This document shows positions 1 through 9,389 of a DNA stretch of 64,000 nt, one piece after another. The notes beneath the pieces are model-generated. The model had not been told where the DNA came from and did not search any database. It saw only the letters and a program-made list of their open reading frames with translations. The stretch is taken from the NCBI RefSeq assembly GCF_018131105.1, contig NZ_JAFCJI010000002.1:558001-622000 (forward strand). Reading direction: 5' to 3'. This DNA is from Bradyrhizobium manausense (lineage in GTDB: Bacteria > Pseudomonadota > Alphaproteobacteria > Rhizobiales > Xanthobacteraceae). The position numbers were made by a program, and so were the translations under genes. Each line of letters opens with the position of its first letter. Within the stretch, counting starts at the first letter, position 1.

Positions 1-1
1 C

Positions 2-538
2 GCAAAACTCGCGCGCGAATTGTTCGGCACGACCTGGATCAAGCTGGAAGTCATCGCCGACAACGACACGCTGCAGCCCGATGTCGTCGGCCTGGTCGAG
101 GCCGCCACCATCCTGATCAAGGACGGCTTTGACGTGTTTCCCTATTGCACCGAGGATCTCTCGGTCGCGAACCGTCTGGTCGATGCCGGCTGCAAGGTGG
201 TGATGCCGTGGGCAGCCCCAATCGGAAGCGCCAAGGGCATCATCAACCGCGATGCGCTGAAGCTGATGCGCGAGCGGCTGCCTGACATCACGCTTGTGGT
301 CGACGCCGGTATCGGCGCGCCTTCGCACGCGGCCGAGGCGCTGGAGCTCGGCTATGACGCCGTGTTGCTCAACACTGCGATCGCAAAGGCCGCGGACCCG
401 ATCGCGATGGCCAACGCCTTCCGCCTCGGTGTCGAGGCCGGCCGCACCGCTTACGAAGCCGGGCTGATGAACGCCCGCGATTTCGCCTCTCCTTCAACCC
501 CTGTCGTTGGGACCCCGTTCTGGCATGCCGTATCCTGA
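2..538 (+). CDS. thiG: Thiazole synthase ThiG, C-terminal part (cut by window start)
   Basis: The reading frame is open from the first bases and ends at TGA 536-538, so the N-terminus lies outside the window. ThiG builds the thiazole phosphate of thiamine from 1-deoxyxylulose 5-phosphate, ThiS thiocarboxylate and dehydroglycine in the cytoplasm. The visible part carries the family blocks WIKLEVI, VFPYCTEDL, the GCKVVMPWAAPIGS phosphate-binding stretch and the VDAGIGAPSHAAEALELG segment. It overlaps the next gene, thiE, by 14 bases, so the two are probably translationally coupled. Family assignment is firm; only the missing start is uncertain. Confidence 0.95.
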   Translation, partial: AKLARELFGTTWIKLEVIADNDTLQPDVVGLVEAATILIKDGFDVFPYCTEDLSVANRLVDAGCKVVMPWAAPIGSAKGIINRDALKLMRERLPDITLVVDAGIGAPSHAAEALELGYDAVLLNTAIAKAADPIAMANAFRLGVEAGRTAYEAGLMNARDFASPSTPVVGTPFWHAVS

Positions 539-1130
539 TCGATTTTACCCCGTCGTCGACAGCCTCAAATGGGTCGAGCGCCTGACCAGGCTCGGCGTCG
601 GCACCATCCAGCTGCGCTCCAAAGAGCTCAACGACGCCGACGCGCTGCAGATCGTCACCGACGCGCTGGCGATCACCAAAGGCACGCAGGCGAAGCTCGT
701 CGTGAACGATTATTGGCGCGCGGCGATCGTCGCGGGTGCAAAACATCTGCATCTTGGCCAGGAGGATCTCGCGGACGCCGACCTCAAGTCGATCCGCGAG
801 GCCGGCCTGTCGCTCGGCATCTCCACCCATGACGACGCCGAGCTCGAGACCGCGCTCGCGGCCGAACCGGACTACGTCGCGTTGGGCCCGATCTTCTTCA
901 CCACTTTGAAATCGATGCGCTTCGAGCCGCAGGGCATTCCAAAGATCACGGAATGGAAGAAGCGCATCGGCAATATCCCGCTGGTCGCGATCGGCGGCAT
1001 CAAGTTCGAGCACGCCGCGGAGATCTTTGCGGCCGGTGCCGATTCCATCGCCGTCGTCAGCGACGTCACCCAGAACGCCGACCCGGACGCACGCGTGCGC
1101 CAGTGGCTCGGCGAGAGGGAGGCCGCGTGA
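525..1130 (+). CDS. thiE: Thiamine phosphate synthase ThiE
   Basis: A 201-residue protein from ATG 525, close to the usual ThiE length. ThiE joins the pyrimidine pyrophosphate and thiazole phosphate to give thiamine monophosphate. Visible family features are the GTIQLRSKEL strand, VVNDYW, HLGQEDL, the D-Y-V-A-L-GPIF block and the C-terminal VAIGGI...GADSIAVVSD phosphate-binding segment of the TIM barrel. A TTG at 507 would extend it slightly, but ATG 525 is the natural start and overlaps thiG. The usual GPIFPT-TK loop reads GPIFFTTLK here, a mild divergence. It is co-directional with thiG and thiC. Confidence 0.93.
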   Translation: MPYPDRFYPVVDSLKWVERLTRLGVGTIQLRSKELNDADALQIVTDALAITKGTQAKLVVNDYWRAAIVAGAKHLHLGQEDLADADLKSIREAGLSLGISTHDDAELETALAAEPDYVALGPIFFTTLKSMRFEPQGIPKITEWKKRIGNIPLVAIGGIKFEHAAEIFAAGADSIAVVSDVTQNADPDARVRQWLGEREAA

Positions 1131-1150
1131 TGCGCGCACTCTCTCCACGC

Positions 1151-1235
1151 CGTCGTTGCGAGGAGCGAAGCGAAACAATCCAGGCTGCTTCCGCCGAAGC
1201 ATTTCTGGATTGCTTCGCTGCGCTCGCAATGACGG
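1151..1235. repeat. Palindromic intergenic repeat, family A, copy 1
   Basis: An inverted repeat in the thiE-thiC gap. Its right half reads CTGGATTGCTTCGCTGCGCT then CGCAATGACGG, and the left half is the degenerate complement. At least four more copies of the family occur in this window (9283, 9968, 31771, 34891). RNA through it would fold into a long hairpin. It lies inside the thi operon, so it could affect mRNA stability or read-through into thiC. Confidence 0.85.
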
Positions 1236-1295
1236 AGCAGGAAATTACCAGCGCCCCCCAGGCGCACACTCATACGAATTAAACCGGAGGATCCC

Positions 1296-3194
<1,899 letters not shown>

Positions 3195-3218
3195 GGGGCT
3201 CTAGCTGAATTCGCGTTG

Positions 3219-3246
3219 AAGGCCGGGCGAAAGCCCGGCCTTTTTG
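3219..3246 (+). terminator. Rho-independent terminator after thiC
   Basis: A perfect GC hairpin, GGCCGGGC / GCCCGGCC with a GAAA loop (3221-3240), is followed by five T residues. It ends the thi operon. Confidence 0.88.
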
Positions 3247-3357
3247 TTCGCCTTCTTCAGCATGGTGGTTACACTTCGCTAACCTCCCCTGCGAAGTCTC
3301 CGCCTCCGCTGGTCGCAAGTTCGCTTCATATCGATGTAAGGTAGAAGACAGGATCTC

Positions 3358-4161
3358 GTGGCACGAGCGGTCGCACCTTTGAAGTACAGATTGCACCATC
3401 TGATGTTTTCCTTCCTGCTCGCTGGGGCGTCGGGAGCGCTGGCGCAGGAGCAGCCGCACGAGGTTGCCCGGCCGATCGCACCTGCGGAAGTCGTGCTCTA
3501 CATCCAGTCAGACTTGAAACGCACGGACTTCGTTCCGCCGCTGGTTTGTGCGCTTCGGCGTGTGCTCACCGCGCCCGTCTCTGTGCAAGCTCTCGACCTT
3601 CCGCTCGGATCCGAATTGCTCGCAACGCCCACGCAGTTCGAGGTCACGAAGGTGGCAGACCGGTTCATCCGGCGAACGGCGGACGAAGGAAATGCGCCTT
3701 CGTTCAAGTACCTTCTTATTCCGTTCGATATGAAGGTCGACGCCTGGAACTGGCGCTATGCGTTCTCAGTGAGCTTTGGCGATGAAACGACGTCCTATCA
3801 CGTTGGCGTCGTCTCCACCGCGCGGATCGTCGCCGGCAATTGGTGGCTGCAATCTCCCTGGGACAGCGAGATCACGGCGACACGCGCTTACAAGCTGATT
3901 CTCAAATCAATCGCGTACCGCACAGGCCATCGCGGCACGGACGCCTGCATTCTCTCAACTCCACTCAGCCTCGAGGAGCTGGATCGAAAATCATCCGAGT
4001 TTTGCCCGGATGACCGTGCCGCGCTTGTTGCGGCTGGCGTCCTCAAGGAAAAGGAACAGCAGAACGACCCCGACTGCATGACCGTTGCAGGGCGATCGCT
4101 TGTGCCAATGCTCGTGACAGCACGCAGGACGCTGGACGATTGGTGGGCTGCGTCGCACTGA
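3358..4161 (+). CDS. Exported archaemetzincin-like protein lacking the zinc-protease ligands
   Basis: A 267-residue protein from GTG 3358 with a plausible signal peptide (basic start, hydrophobic residues about 15-27, ALA|QEQ cleavage). The core resembles archaemetzincin (peptidase M54): a YLLIPFDMKVDAWNWRYAFS segment, then VGVVSTARI (about 149-157), then LEELDRK...FCP (205-217). The spacing between Cys197 and Cys216 equals the Cys-to-Cys spacing of human AMZ2 as I remember it. Where the family has HExxHxxGxxH, this protein has K183-S-I-A-Y187-R-T-G190-H-R-G, so all zinc ligands are lost; the Met-turn reads CIL and the last CxxC reads CPDD. It is therefore probably a non-catalytic relative. 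Alternative: an unrelated exported protein with chance similarity. Codon use looks somewhat less GC-biased than in neighbours. Confidence 0.6.
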   Translation: MARAVAPLKYRLHHLMFSFLLAGASGALAQEQPHEVARPIAPAEVVLYIQSDLKRTDFVPPLVCALRRVLTAPVSVQALDLPLGSELLATPTQFEVTKVADRFIRRTADEGNAPSFKYLLIPFDMKVDAWNWRYAFSVSFGDETTSYHVGVVSTARIVAGNWWLQSPWDSEITATRAYKLILKSIAYRTGHRGTDACILSTPLSLEELDRKSSEFCPDDRAALVAAGVLKEKEQQNDPDCMTVAGRSLVPMLVTARRTLDDWWAASH

Positions 4162-4182
4162 CCTGCCCTGCGCAACGAGCCC

Positions 4183-4306
4183 GTAGGGTGGGTTAGCGCA
4201 GCGTAACCCACCACTTGACATCCAAAACCTCTCGAAACGTGGCGGGTTACGCCTTGCACCGTTGCGTGTTGAACGACCGCGCTTGTGGGCGGCTGACCTA
4301 CCCTAC
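4183..4306. repeat. Palindromic intergenic repeat, family E
   Basis: Begins GTAGGGTGGGTTAGCGCAGC and ends with the complement CCTACCCTAC, with internal inverted GGGTTA/TAACCC blocks. It sits between two convergent genes and may end transcription in both directions. A shorter related inverted repeat occurs at 32578-32604. Confidence 0.7.
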
Positions 4307-4311
4307 GCCGC

Positions 4312-4860
4312 TCAACACAACGACGCCAATTCCCTCGCGAGATTGTCACGGGCACGTCGATCATACTTCTCGGCGAAGCCCGCTTCGGGATAGATCACCG
4401 CGCGGGCGGCGAACCTTCGCAGCACCGCGGCGCGGCCGGCGCGGAAGTCGGCGTCGCTGACGTGGATGAACTCCTGCCGGATGGCTGCAGCATAGGCGTC
4501 GTAGCGCGCCGGCTTGGCGCCCAGAATGCTGAGGTCGATCGAAATCAGGACGGCACCAAGGCGATCGTCCGCCTGGACGTCGTGCGTCCGCGTCAGGCGG
4601 ATCAGGCGGCCAACCTCGCTGCTGATATCGGCGCGCACGTGCTGTTCGGCCAGTTGGGCGCTGAGCTCTTCGTTGTCCGGGCGGGACGGATCGTAGACGA
4701 CGTCATGCCACCAGATCGCTTCCGATAGAATCTCGCGCTCGTGGACCGAAAGACCATCCACCTGCGCAAGCAATGCGAGGCAGTCCTCGATATGCGCGAG
4801 GTTGTGATAATGTCGACCAGGCGCAGTATAGGCGGTGGCTAGTTCTTCGCGGGTCATCAT
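4312..4860 (-). CDS. HD-domain-like metal-dependent phosphohydrolase family protein
   Basis: A 182-residue soluble protein. It shows the RHYHNLAHI block and a downstream WWHDVVYD block, giving the spaced His and His-Asp pairs of the predicted HD phosphohydrolase family (COG4339 type), followed by LIRLTRTHD and ISIDLSILG, also typical. The substrate is unknown. Two Met codons (4860 and 4857) are possible starts. It is transcribed divergently from the DNA-glycosylase gene with only 20 bases between their starts, so they may share a promoter region. Confidence 0.75.
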   Translation of the reverse strand: MMTREELATAYTAPGRHYHNLAHIEDCLALLAQVDGLSVHEREILSEAIWWHDVVYDPSRPDNEELSAQLAEQHVRADISSEVGRLIRLTRTHDVQADDRLGAVLISIDLSILGAKPARYDAYAAAIRQEFIHVSDADFRAGRAAVLRRFAARAVIYPEAGFAEKYDRRARDNLARELASLC

Positions 4861-4880
4861 TGAAGTATAAGACGCGACGG

Positions 4881-5429
4881 ATGGAAGTGATAGCGAGCGT
4901 AGCCCGGATGATCGACGTGCCGAACGCCTCTAGCCACCGCCTCCCCGACCAGCTCCGTCCCAATCTCCGCCTCGTCTTCGTCGGCACTGCCGCCTCGACG
5001 CGTTCGGCCGAGGTCGGGCATTACTACGCGCATCCCGGCAATCGGTTCTGGCGTGCGCTGCACGAGGCCGGCATCACGCCGCGGCGCTATCAGCCGGGCG
5101 AGTTCGCGGCGCTGATCGAGCTCGGGATTGGGTTCACTGATCTCTCCAAATCGGGCGCGGGCATGGATCATCAGATCGCGGCTGAGGCGATCGACGTGCC
5201 CGGCTTCAGGACCAAGATCGCGACGTTTCGGCCGCGGACGATTGCGTTCACGAGCAAGAAGGCGGCGAGCTTGTTTTATGGCCGGCCGTCAGCTGCGATT
5301 TCGCTGGGGCGGCAGGTGCGCGATGCGAGCTTGCCCGAGATTTTCGTGCTGCCGTCGCCGTCTGGTGCGGCGTCGGGGCACTGGACGATTGAGCCGTGGA
5401 AGGAACTGGCGAGGTGGATTGCTGCTTAA
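4881..5429 (+). CDS. Mug/TDG-like uracil-DNA glycosylase superfamily protein
   Basis: A 182-residue protein from ATG 4881 (ATG 4908 is an alternative). The fold markers of mismatch-specific uracil-DNA glycosylases are visible: a first motif at residues 35-39, the GHYYAHPGNRFWRAL block at about 46-60, GIGFTDL, and a late PSPSG motif at 158-162. Such enzymes excise uracil, hypoxanthine or related bases from DNA. In E. coli Mug the first motif is GINPG with the catalytic Asn; here it is GTAAS, without Asn, so activity or specificity probably differs from Mug. Divergent from the HD-type hydrolase gene. Confidence 0.75.
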   Translation: MEVIASVARMIDVPNASSHRLPDQLRPNLRLVFVGTAASTRSAEVGHYYAHPGNRFWRALHEAGITPRRYQPGEFAALIELGIGFTDLSKSGAGMDHQIAAEAIDVPGFRTKIATFRPRTIAFTSKKAASLFYGRPSAAISLGRQVRDASLPEIFVLPSPSGAASGHWTIEPWKELARWIAA

Positions 5430-5460
5430 TGTGGTTTACGACAGCGCCCCAAAACTCAGC

Positions 5461-5588
5461 CGTCGTCCCGGCGAACGCCGGGACCCATAACCACAGGGAG
5501 AGGTTTGGCGAAGACTCGTCGTTCGGTACTTCTACCGGCCATAACCGATAAATCACGCGGTATGGGTCCTGGCTTTCGCCAGGACGAC
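5461..5588. repeat. Palindromic intergenic repeat, family B, copy 1
   Basis: Fills much of the 314-base gap between 5430 and 5743. It starts with the hairpin CGTCCCGGCGAACGCCGGGA and ends with the related hairpin GTCCTGGCTTTCGCCAGGAC. Its middle (TTTGGCGAAGACT ... GCGGTATGGGTCC) recurs in reverse orientation at 7349-7440. The rest of the gap shows no gene. Confidence 0.8.
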
Positions 5589-5743
5589 ACCGTGGGTTTA
5601 GCTGCGGTCATCCCGCTGAACCGCGAGGCTGCTAAGGTGCACTGCGCAACTCCGACACATTCGAAAACAGGCTACGTTGTCGGAATCCGGCCCCACCGTT
5701 CGTCCTCTGCCCATCGCCCCCCAATCCACCCGGAGTTCTCCGC

Positions 5744-6394
5744 ATGCCCCCGACCATCACCGCCTTCGCAAACTCGCCCGACCGCGGCAGGGGACAGGCG
5801 CGCGACATGCGGGTTCGCTGGGCGCTTGAGGAGGTGGGGCAGCCCTACGACGTTCGCCTCGTGTCGTTCGAGGAGATGAAGGCGCCCGGCCATCTTGCGC
5901 TGCATCCGTTCGGGCAGATTCCGACCTTCGAGGACGGCGATGTCACAATGTTCGAGACCGGCGCCATCGTGCTCCATATCGCCGAGCGTAATGACGGGCT
6001 GCTGCCGAAGGACGCGAGTGCCAGGGCGCGCGCCATCGCGTGGATGTTTGCCGCGCTCAACACGCTGGAGCCGCCGATCATCGAGCTCGGCATGGCGACG
6101 CTGCTGGAGCGCGACGAGAGCTGGTATGAGGAGCGGCTGCCGATCCTGAGGGATCGTGTCTGTGTCAGGCTCGACGAATTGTCCCGCCACCTCGGCGGCG
6201 CCGACTGGCTCGATGGCGCATTCAGCGCTGGCGATCTGCTGATGGTGACGGTGCTGCGCAGGCTGGGTGCGTCGCGCATTCTCGGCGACTATCCGACCCT
6301 CTCGTCCTACGTCGCCCGCGGCGAGGCGCGGCCGGCCTTCCGCCGAGCGTTCGATGCTCAGCTCGCGGTTTTCACGGCAGCGTCGGCCGGCTAG
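5744..6394 (+). CDS. Glutathione S-transferase family protein
   Basis: A 216-residue protein with an N-terminal thioredoxin-like GST domain (about 1-80: RWALEEVGQPYDVRLV, HPFGQIPTFEDGD, and MFETGAIVLHIAE, the glutathione-contacting E-T/S element) and a helical C-terminal domain. It probably conjugates or reduces small electrophiles in the cytoplasm; the substrate cannot be told. ATG 5744 has a GGAG ribosome binding site about eight bases upstream. It stands alone between repeat elements. Confidence 0.88.
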   Translation: MPPTITAFANSPDRGRGQARDMRVRWALEEVGQPYDVRLVSFEEMKAPGHLALHPFGQIPTFEDGDVTMFETGAIVLHIAERNDGLLPKDASARARAIAWMFAALNTLEPPIIELGMATLLERDESWYEERLPILRDRVCVRLDELSRHLGGADWLDGAFSAGDLLMVTVLRRLGASRILGDYPTLSSYVARGEARPAFRRAFDAQLAVFTAASAG

Positions 6395-6402
6395 GAACCG
6401 TG

Positions 6403-6495
6403 CCGTAGGATGGGCAAAGGCGCATCAGCGCCGTGCCCACGATTTCTCCGTTATGAATAGAGATCGTGGGCACGCTTCGCTTTGCCCACCTACGA
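6403..6495. repeat. Palindromic intergenic repeat, family D
   Basis: A near-perfect inverted repeat: GTAGGATGGGCAAAGGCGC on the left and GCTTTGCCCACCTAC on the right, with an inner pair GTGCCCACGAT / ATCGTGGGCAC. It lies between convergent genes and could fold into a long cruciform or act as a bidirectional terminator. Confidence 0.8.
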
Positions 6496-6509
6496 CAGCA
6501 TGCCTGGAG

Positions 6510-7238
6510 CTAGAGATCGAAATTCGTCGGCATCATCACGACGTCGCGGATGGTCATGCCGCGCGGGCGCGTCAGCATGAACATCACCACCGCGGCCACT
6601 TCGCTGGCTTCCAGCAGGCTTCCAGAATCCCTCGCCTCTTGCAGCTTCTCGGCTGGCCAGTCCGCGAGCAGCGCGGTGACGACAGGGCCGGGCGAGATCG
6701 AGCCGACGCGAATGCCGTGCTTGAAGACCTGGCGCCGCACCGTCTGGACGAAGCAGTTGATCGCCCATTTGGACGACGCATAGACCGGCTCCCATGGCGT
6801 CGGAAAATGAGCCGCCAGCGAGCTCGTGACGATGATGTCGCCGGCCCCGCGCGCGATCATGTGCGGCAGCACGTCGTGCACGTTCTTCATCACGACGTTG
6901 ACGTTCAGGTTCAGCATCCGGTCGATCGCCATGGTGTCGGCATCGACCAGATCGCCGCCGACATAGGTGCCCGCATTCGCGTGGAAGATGTCGAGCTGGC
7001 CGGCCTTCTCGAGAACGCGGGGCAGCAACGTTGCGCAGTCTTTGGCATCAAGCAGGTCGATGACCAGCGGGATCACGGCGTCGCCATGCTTGTTGCGGAG
7101 CGCCGTCAGCGCCGCCTCGTCGCGATCGACCATCACCACGCGCGCGCCGGCGGCGAGCATCGCCTCGGTGCTCGCCAGCCCGATGCCCGATGCGGCGCCG
7201 GTCACGGCCGCAATCTTGCCTTCCAGTTCTCTTGCCAT
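6510..7238 (-). CDS. Short-chain dehydrogenase/reductase (SDR)
   Basis: A 242-residue NAD(P)-dependent oxidoreductase. The Rossmann motif TGAASGIG (about 14-21), the NAG motif (about 89-91), the catalytic Ser (TSSLAAHF) and Y-x3-K (YASSK) are intact, followed by PGPV. An acidic residue after the second strand (VMVDRDEA) suggests NAD rather than NADP preference. The substrate is unknown; a polyol or 3-hydroxy compound is usual for the group. Monocistronic, ending close to repeat D. Confidence 0.9.
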   Translation of the reverse strand: MARELEGKIAAVTGAASGIGLASTEAMLAAGARVVMVDRDEAALTALRNKHGDAVIPLVIDLLDAKDCATLLPRVLEKAGQLDIFHANAGTYVGGDLVDADTMAIDRMLNLNVNVVMKNVHDVLPHMIARGAGDIIVTSSLAAHFPTPWEPVYASSKWAINCFVQTVRRQVFKHGIRVGSISPGPVVTALLADWPAEKLQEARDSGSLLEASEVAAVVMFMLTRPRGMTIRDVVMMPTNFDL

Positions 7239-7348
7239 GAGATCACCATCCTGCTGAGGCGGGCAGTATAGCGATGCAAGGCGGATTGGCGAAGATGATC
7301 GGTGTGAGGCGTCGTTGGGTGAGCATACGGTAGCGCGTCAAACACAGC

Positions 7349-7440
7349 CGTCGTCCCGGCGAACGCCGGGACCCATACCGCGGAATCTATCGATTGAGGA
7401 CGGTCGTAGTACCGGACTCCAAGTCTTCGCCAAACCGCGA
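7349..7440. repeat. Palindromic intergenic repeat, family B, copy 2 (reverse orientation)
   Basis: On the minus strand it reads TTTGGCGAAGACTTGGAGTC and continues to GCGGTATGGGTCCC and the closing GC hairpin, matching the body of the copy at 5461-5588. The two copies flank the GST/SDR region in opposite orientations. Confidence 0.78.
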
Positions 7441-7450
7441 AGCGCTCCCC

Positions 7451-7888
7451 TCACCCCGCATACGCCCTGTCCAACTCCGCAATCACGATCTTCCGCATCC
7501 CCATCATCGCCTGCATGACGCGGTTCGCTTTCACCCGGTCGGCGTCGCCGAGATAGCGGCCGAGCGCTGATGGCACCACCTGCCAGGACAGGCCGAACTT
7601 GTCCTTGAGCCAGCCGCAGCGGGATTCCGCGCCGCCGTCGGCGGTGAGGCGGCTCCAGAAATAGTCCACCTCTTCCTGCGTCTCGACGCTGATGAAGAAC
7701 GACACCGCCTCGTTGAAGCGGTGTTGCGGGCCGCCATTGAGGGCGTTGAAGCGCTGTCCCTCGAGCTCGAACACCGCCATGAAGTCGCTGACGGTCTCGA
7801 CCCTGGCGTTGGGGAATACCGATTTGTAGAAGGCGACGGCTTCCGGGACGTTGTTGTCGAACCAGAGAAACGGCGTGATGGAGGTCAT
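7451..7888 (-). CDS. VOC family protein, PhnB/3-demethylubiquinone-methyltransferase-like
   Basis: A 145-residue protein starting at ATG 7888, preceded by an AAAGGA ribosome binding site; an upstream extension to 8107 is open but has no support. Family features are ITPFLWFDNNVPEAVAFYKSVFP, the GGPQHRFNEAVSF block, the VDYFWSRL helix and the C-terminal GLSWQVVP stretch of the 3-dmu-9_3-mt domain. These are small metal- or ligand-binding proteins with a beta-alpha-beta-beta-beta fold; function is usually unassigned. Divergent from the small protein gene at 8165. Confidence 0.85.
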   Translation of the reverse strand: MTSITPFLWFDNNVPEAVAFYKSVFPNARVETVSDFMAVFELEGQRFNALNGGPQHRFNEAVSFFISVETQEEVDYFWSRLTADGGAESRCGWLKDKFGLSWQVVPSALGRYLGDADRVKANRVMQAMMGMRKIVIAELDRAYAG

Positions 7889-8164
7889 GTCAGGAATTTC
7901 CTTTTGTCTCGGCGAGGCCCCGCGACCGCAAGCCGCTATCCCAAGGACGCGGTCGCGCCCGCCGTTCCGACAGCGGGGCGGGAATTTTTCGGCCCCGTCC
8001 CCGATCCAGCAAACGGGCGATGCCGCGCATCCTCCGATCGATCGACGTCGCGTGCGGACACTTGCAAGCGCGTGGTTGCGGCGATACGACTTTGGGTGGA
8101 ACAGCACGGGCCGTCAAAGAGCCGGGCCTCAACCGGCGTGCATCATGTCGAGGAAGCCGCTGCC

Positions 8165-8557
8165 ATGAGCGACGATCTCTCCGGTGTCTGGGACGGCACT
8201 TACATCCAACCCGGCACGGGAATGGTCACGTTCACGGCGACGCTGGTCGAGGCCGGCGGCGCGATCAGTGGCAGCGTCACCGAGCCGTGCTCCAAACCGG
8301 GCTGCCCGGTGCGAACCCACAGCGCCTCGATATCGGGCCATCGCGCAGGCAGCGTCGTATCATTCGTCAAGCGCTACGATCCGCCGGGCTACGGCTTCGA
8401 CATCGTCCACTACGACGGCATCATGAACGGCGAGGCGACCGAGATCGACGGGCGCTGGCGATTGCCGGGCACGTCAGGGTCGTTCCTGATGATCCGCTCC
8501 GGCAAGCGCGCACTTGCAAGCACGACCGACAAACGGGCCAACGAACCGGCCCCCTAG
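8165..8557 (+). CDS. Conserved small soluble protein of unknown function
   Basis: A 130-residue protein from ATG 8165. It begins SDDLSGVWDGTY and is rich in beta-strand-like segments (VTFTATLVEAGGAISGSV, GSFLMIRSG), suggesting a small beta-barrel. Two close cysteines occur in EPCSKPGC. No signal peptide is obvious. The next gene, a GST-like protein, follows after 23 bases with its own strong ribosome binding site, so the two are probably co-transcribed. I do not recognise the family. Confidence 0.65.
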   Translation: MSDDLSGVWDGTYIQPGTGMVTFTATLVEAGGAISGSVTEPCSKPGCPVRTHSASISGHRAGSVVSFVKRYDPPGYGFDIVHYDGIMNGEATEIDGRWRLPGTSGSFLMIRSGKRALASTTDKRANEPAP

Positions 8558-8580
8558 TTTATTTTTTAGGAGGTGCCGAC

Positions 8581-9273
8581 ATGCTGACCCTCTATTCCTA
8601 CCCGCAACTGTTCGGCGTCGCGGACAACAACGGCTATGGGCTCAAGGTCTACGCCTTCCTGAAACTGTCAGGCGTTCCGTTCGTGCATGAGCACGTGTTC
8701 GATGCCTCCTCAGCACCACGCGGACAGCTGCCCTACATCGTCGATGACGGCGTCACCATTGGCGACAGCGAGACCATCATCGCGCATGCGATCGCAAAGT
8801 ATCATCTGACCATCGATGCCGCGCTGTCGCCTGCGCAGCGCCGTACCCATCATCTCCTCACGCGGATGCTGGATGATCTCTATTGGGTGATGTCGTATTC
8901 GCGATGGAAGGACGAGCGTTACTACCCTCTGTTTCGCGACGGCTTCATCGCACAGCATCCGCAGATCGACGCAGCTGGATTCGAGAAGGCGAAGGCCTAC
9001 AATGCGCAGCGCTATCACTACCAGGGCATCGGCCGCTACACGCCCGACCAGGCCTACGCGCGGGGGCTCGCCGATCTGCAGGTGCTGGCCGAGATCGTGC
9101 CCGCGACCGGGTTCGTCGATGGCGAGCGGCCAACCAGCGGTGATGCCGGCATCTACGGCTTCATCGCGAACATCCATTACTTCCCGATCCCGACGCCGCT
9201 GAAGGCATTCGTCGACGCACACGGCAATCTCGTCGCGCATTGCGAGCGGATGCATGCGATGGTGAGCGGGTAG
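8581..9273 (+). CDS. Glutathione S-transferase-like protein (metaxin/Tom37 type N-terminus)
   Basis: A 230-residue protein from ATG 8581 after a near-perfect AGGAGGTG ribosome binding site. The N-terminus (LTLYSYPQLFGVADNNGYGLKVYAFLKLSGVPF) and the GQLPYIVDDG plus GDSETIIAHA elements are those of a thioredoxin-fold GST domain of the kind found in metaxin-like and Bradyrhizobium GST_N-type proteins. The C-terminal part is helical and aromatic-rich (DDLYWVMSYSRWKDERYY). Enzymatic activity is not certain for this subgroup. Confidence 0.8.
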   Translation: MLTLYSYPQLFGVADNNGYGLKVYAFLKLSGVPFVHEHVFDASSAPRGQLPYIVDDGVTIGDSETIIAHAIAKYHLTIDAALSPAQRRTHHLLTRMLDDLYWVMSYSRWKDERYYPLFRDGFIAQHPQIDAAGFEKAKAYNAQRYHYQGIGRYTPDQAYARGLADLQVLAEIVPATGFVDGERPTSGDAGIYGFIANIHYFPIPTPLKAFVDAHGNLVAHCERMHAMVSG

Positions 9274-9282
9274 TAACCCTTT

Positions 9283-9371
9283 CCGTCATTGCGAGCGCAG
9301 CGAAGCAATCCAGGCTGTTACCGCGGAGGGATTCTGGATTGCTTCGTCGCAAGAGCTCCTCGCAATGACGG
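9283..9371. repeat. Palindromic intergenic repeat, family A, copy 2
   Basis: Left arm CCGTCATTGCGAGCGCAGCG followed by AAGCAATCCAG; right arm CTGGATTGCTTCGTCGC, ending CTCGCAATGACGG. It lies between convergent genes. Confidence 0.88.
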
Positions 9372-9389
9372 TGCCGAAGCGGTGAGCTT

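Noticed and set aside
1131..1295. TPP riboswitch upstream of thiC
   Set aside because: I looked for the conserved CUGAGA and related elements and saw only the palindromic repeat.
8020..8580. Long N-terminal extension of the GST-like protein back to 8020
   Set aside because: The extension reads the neighbouring gene in the wrong frame; ATG 8581 has a strong ribosome binding site and starts exactly at the thioredoxin-like fold.
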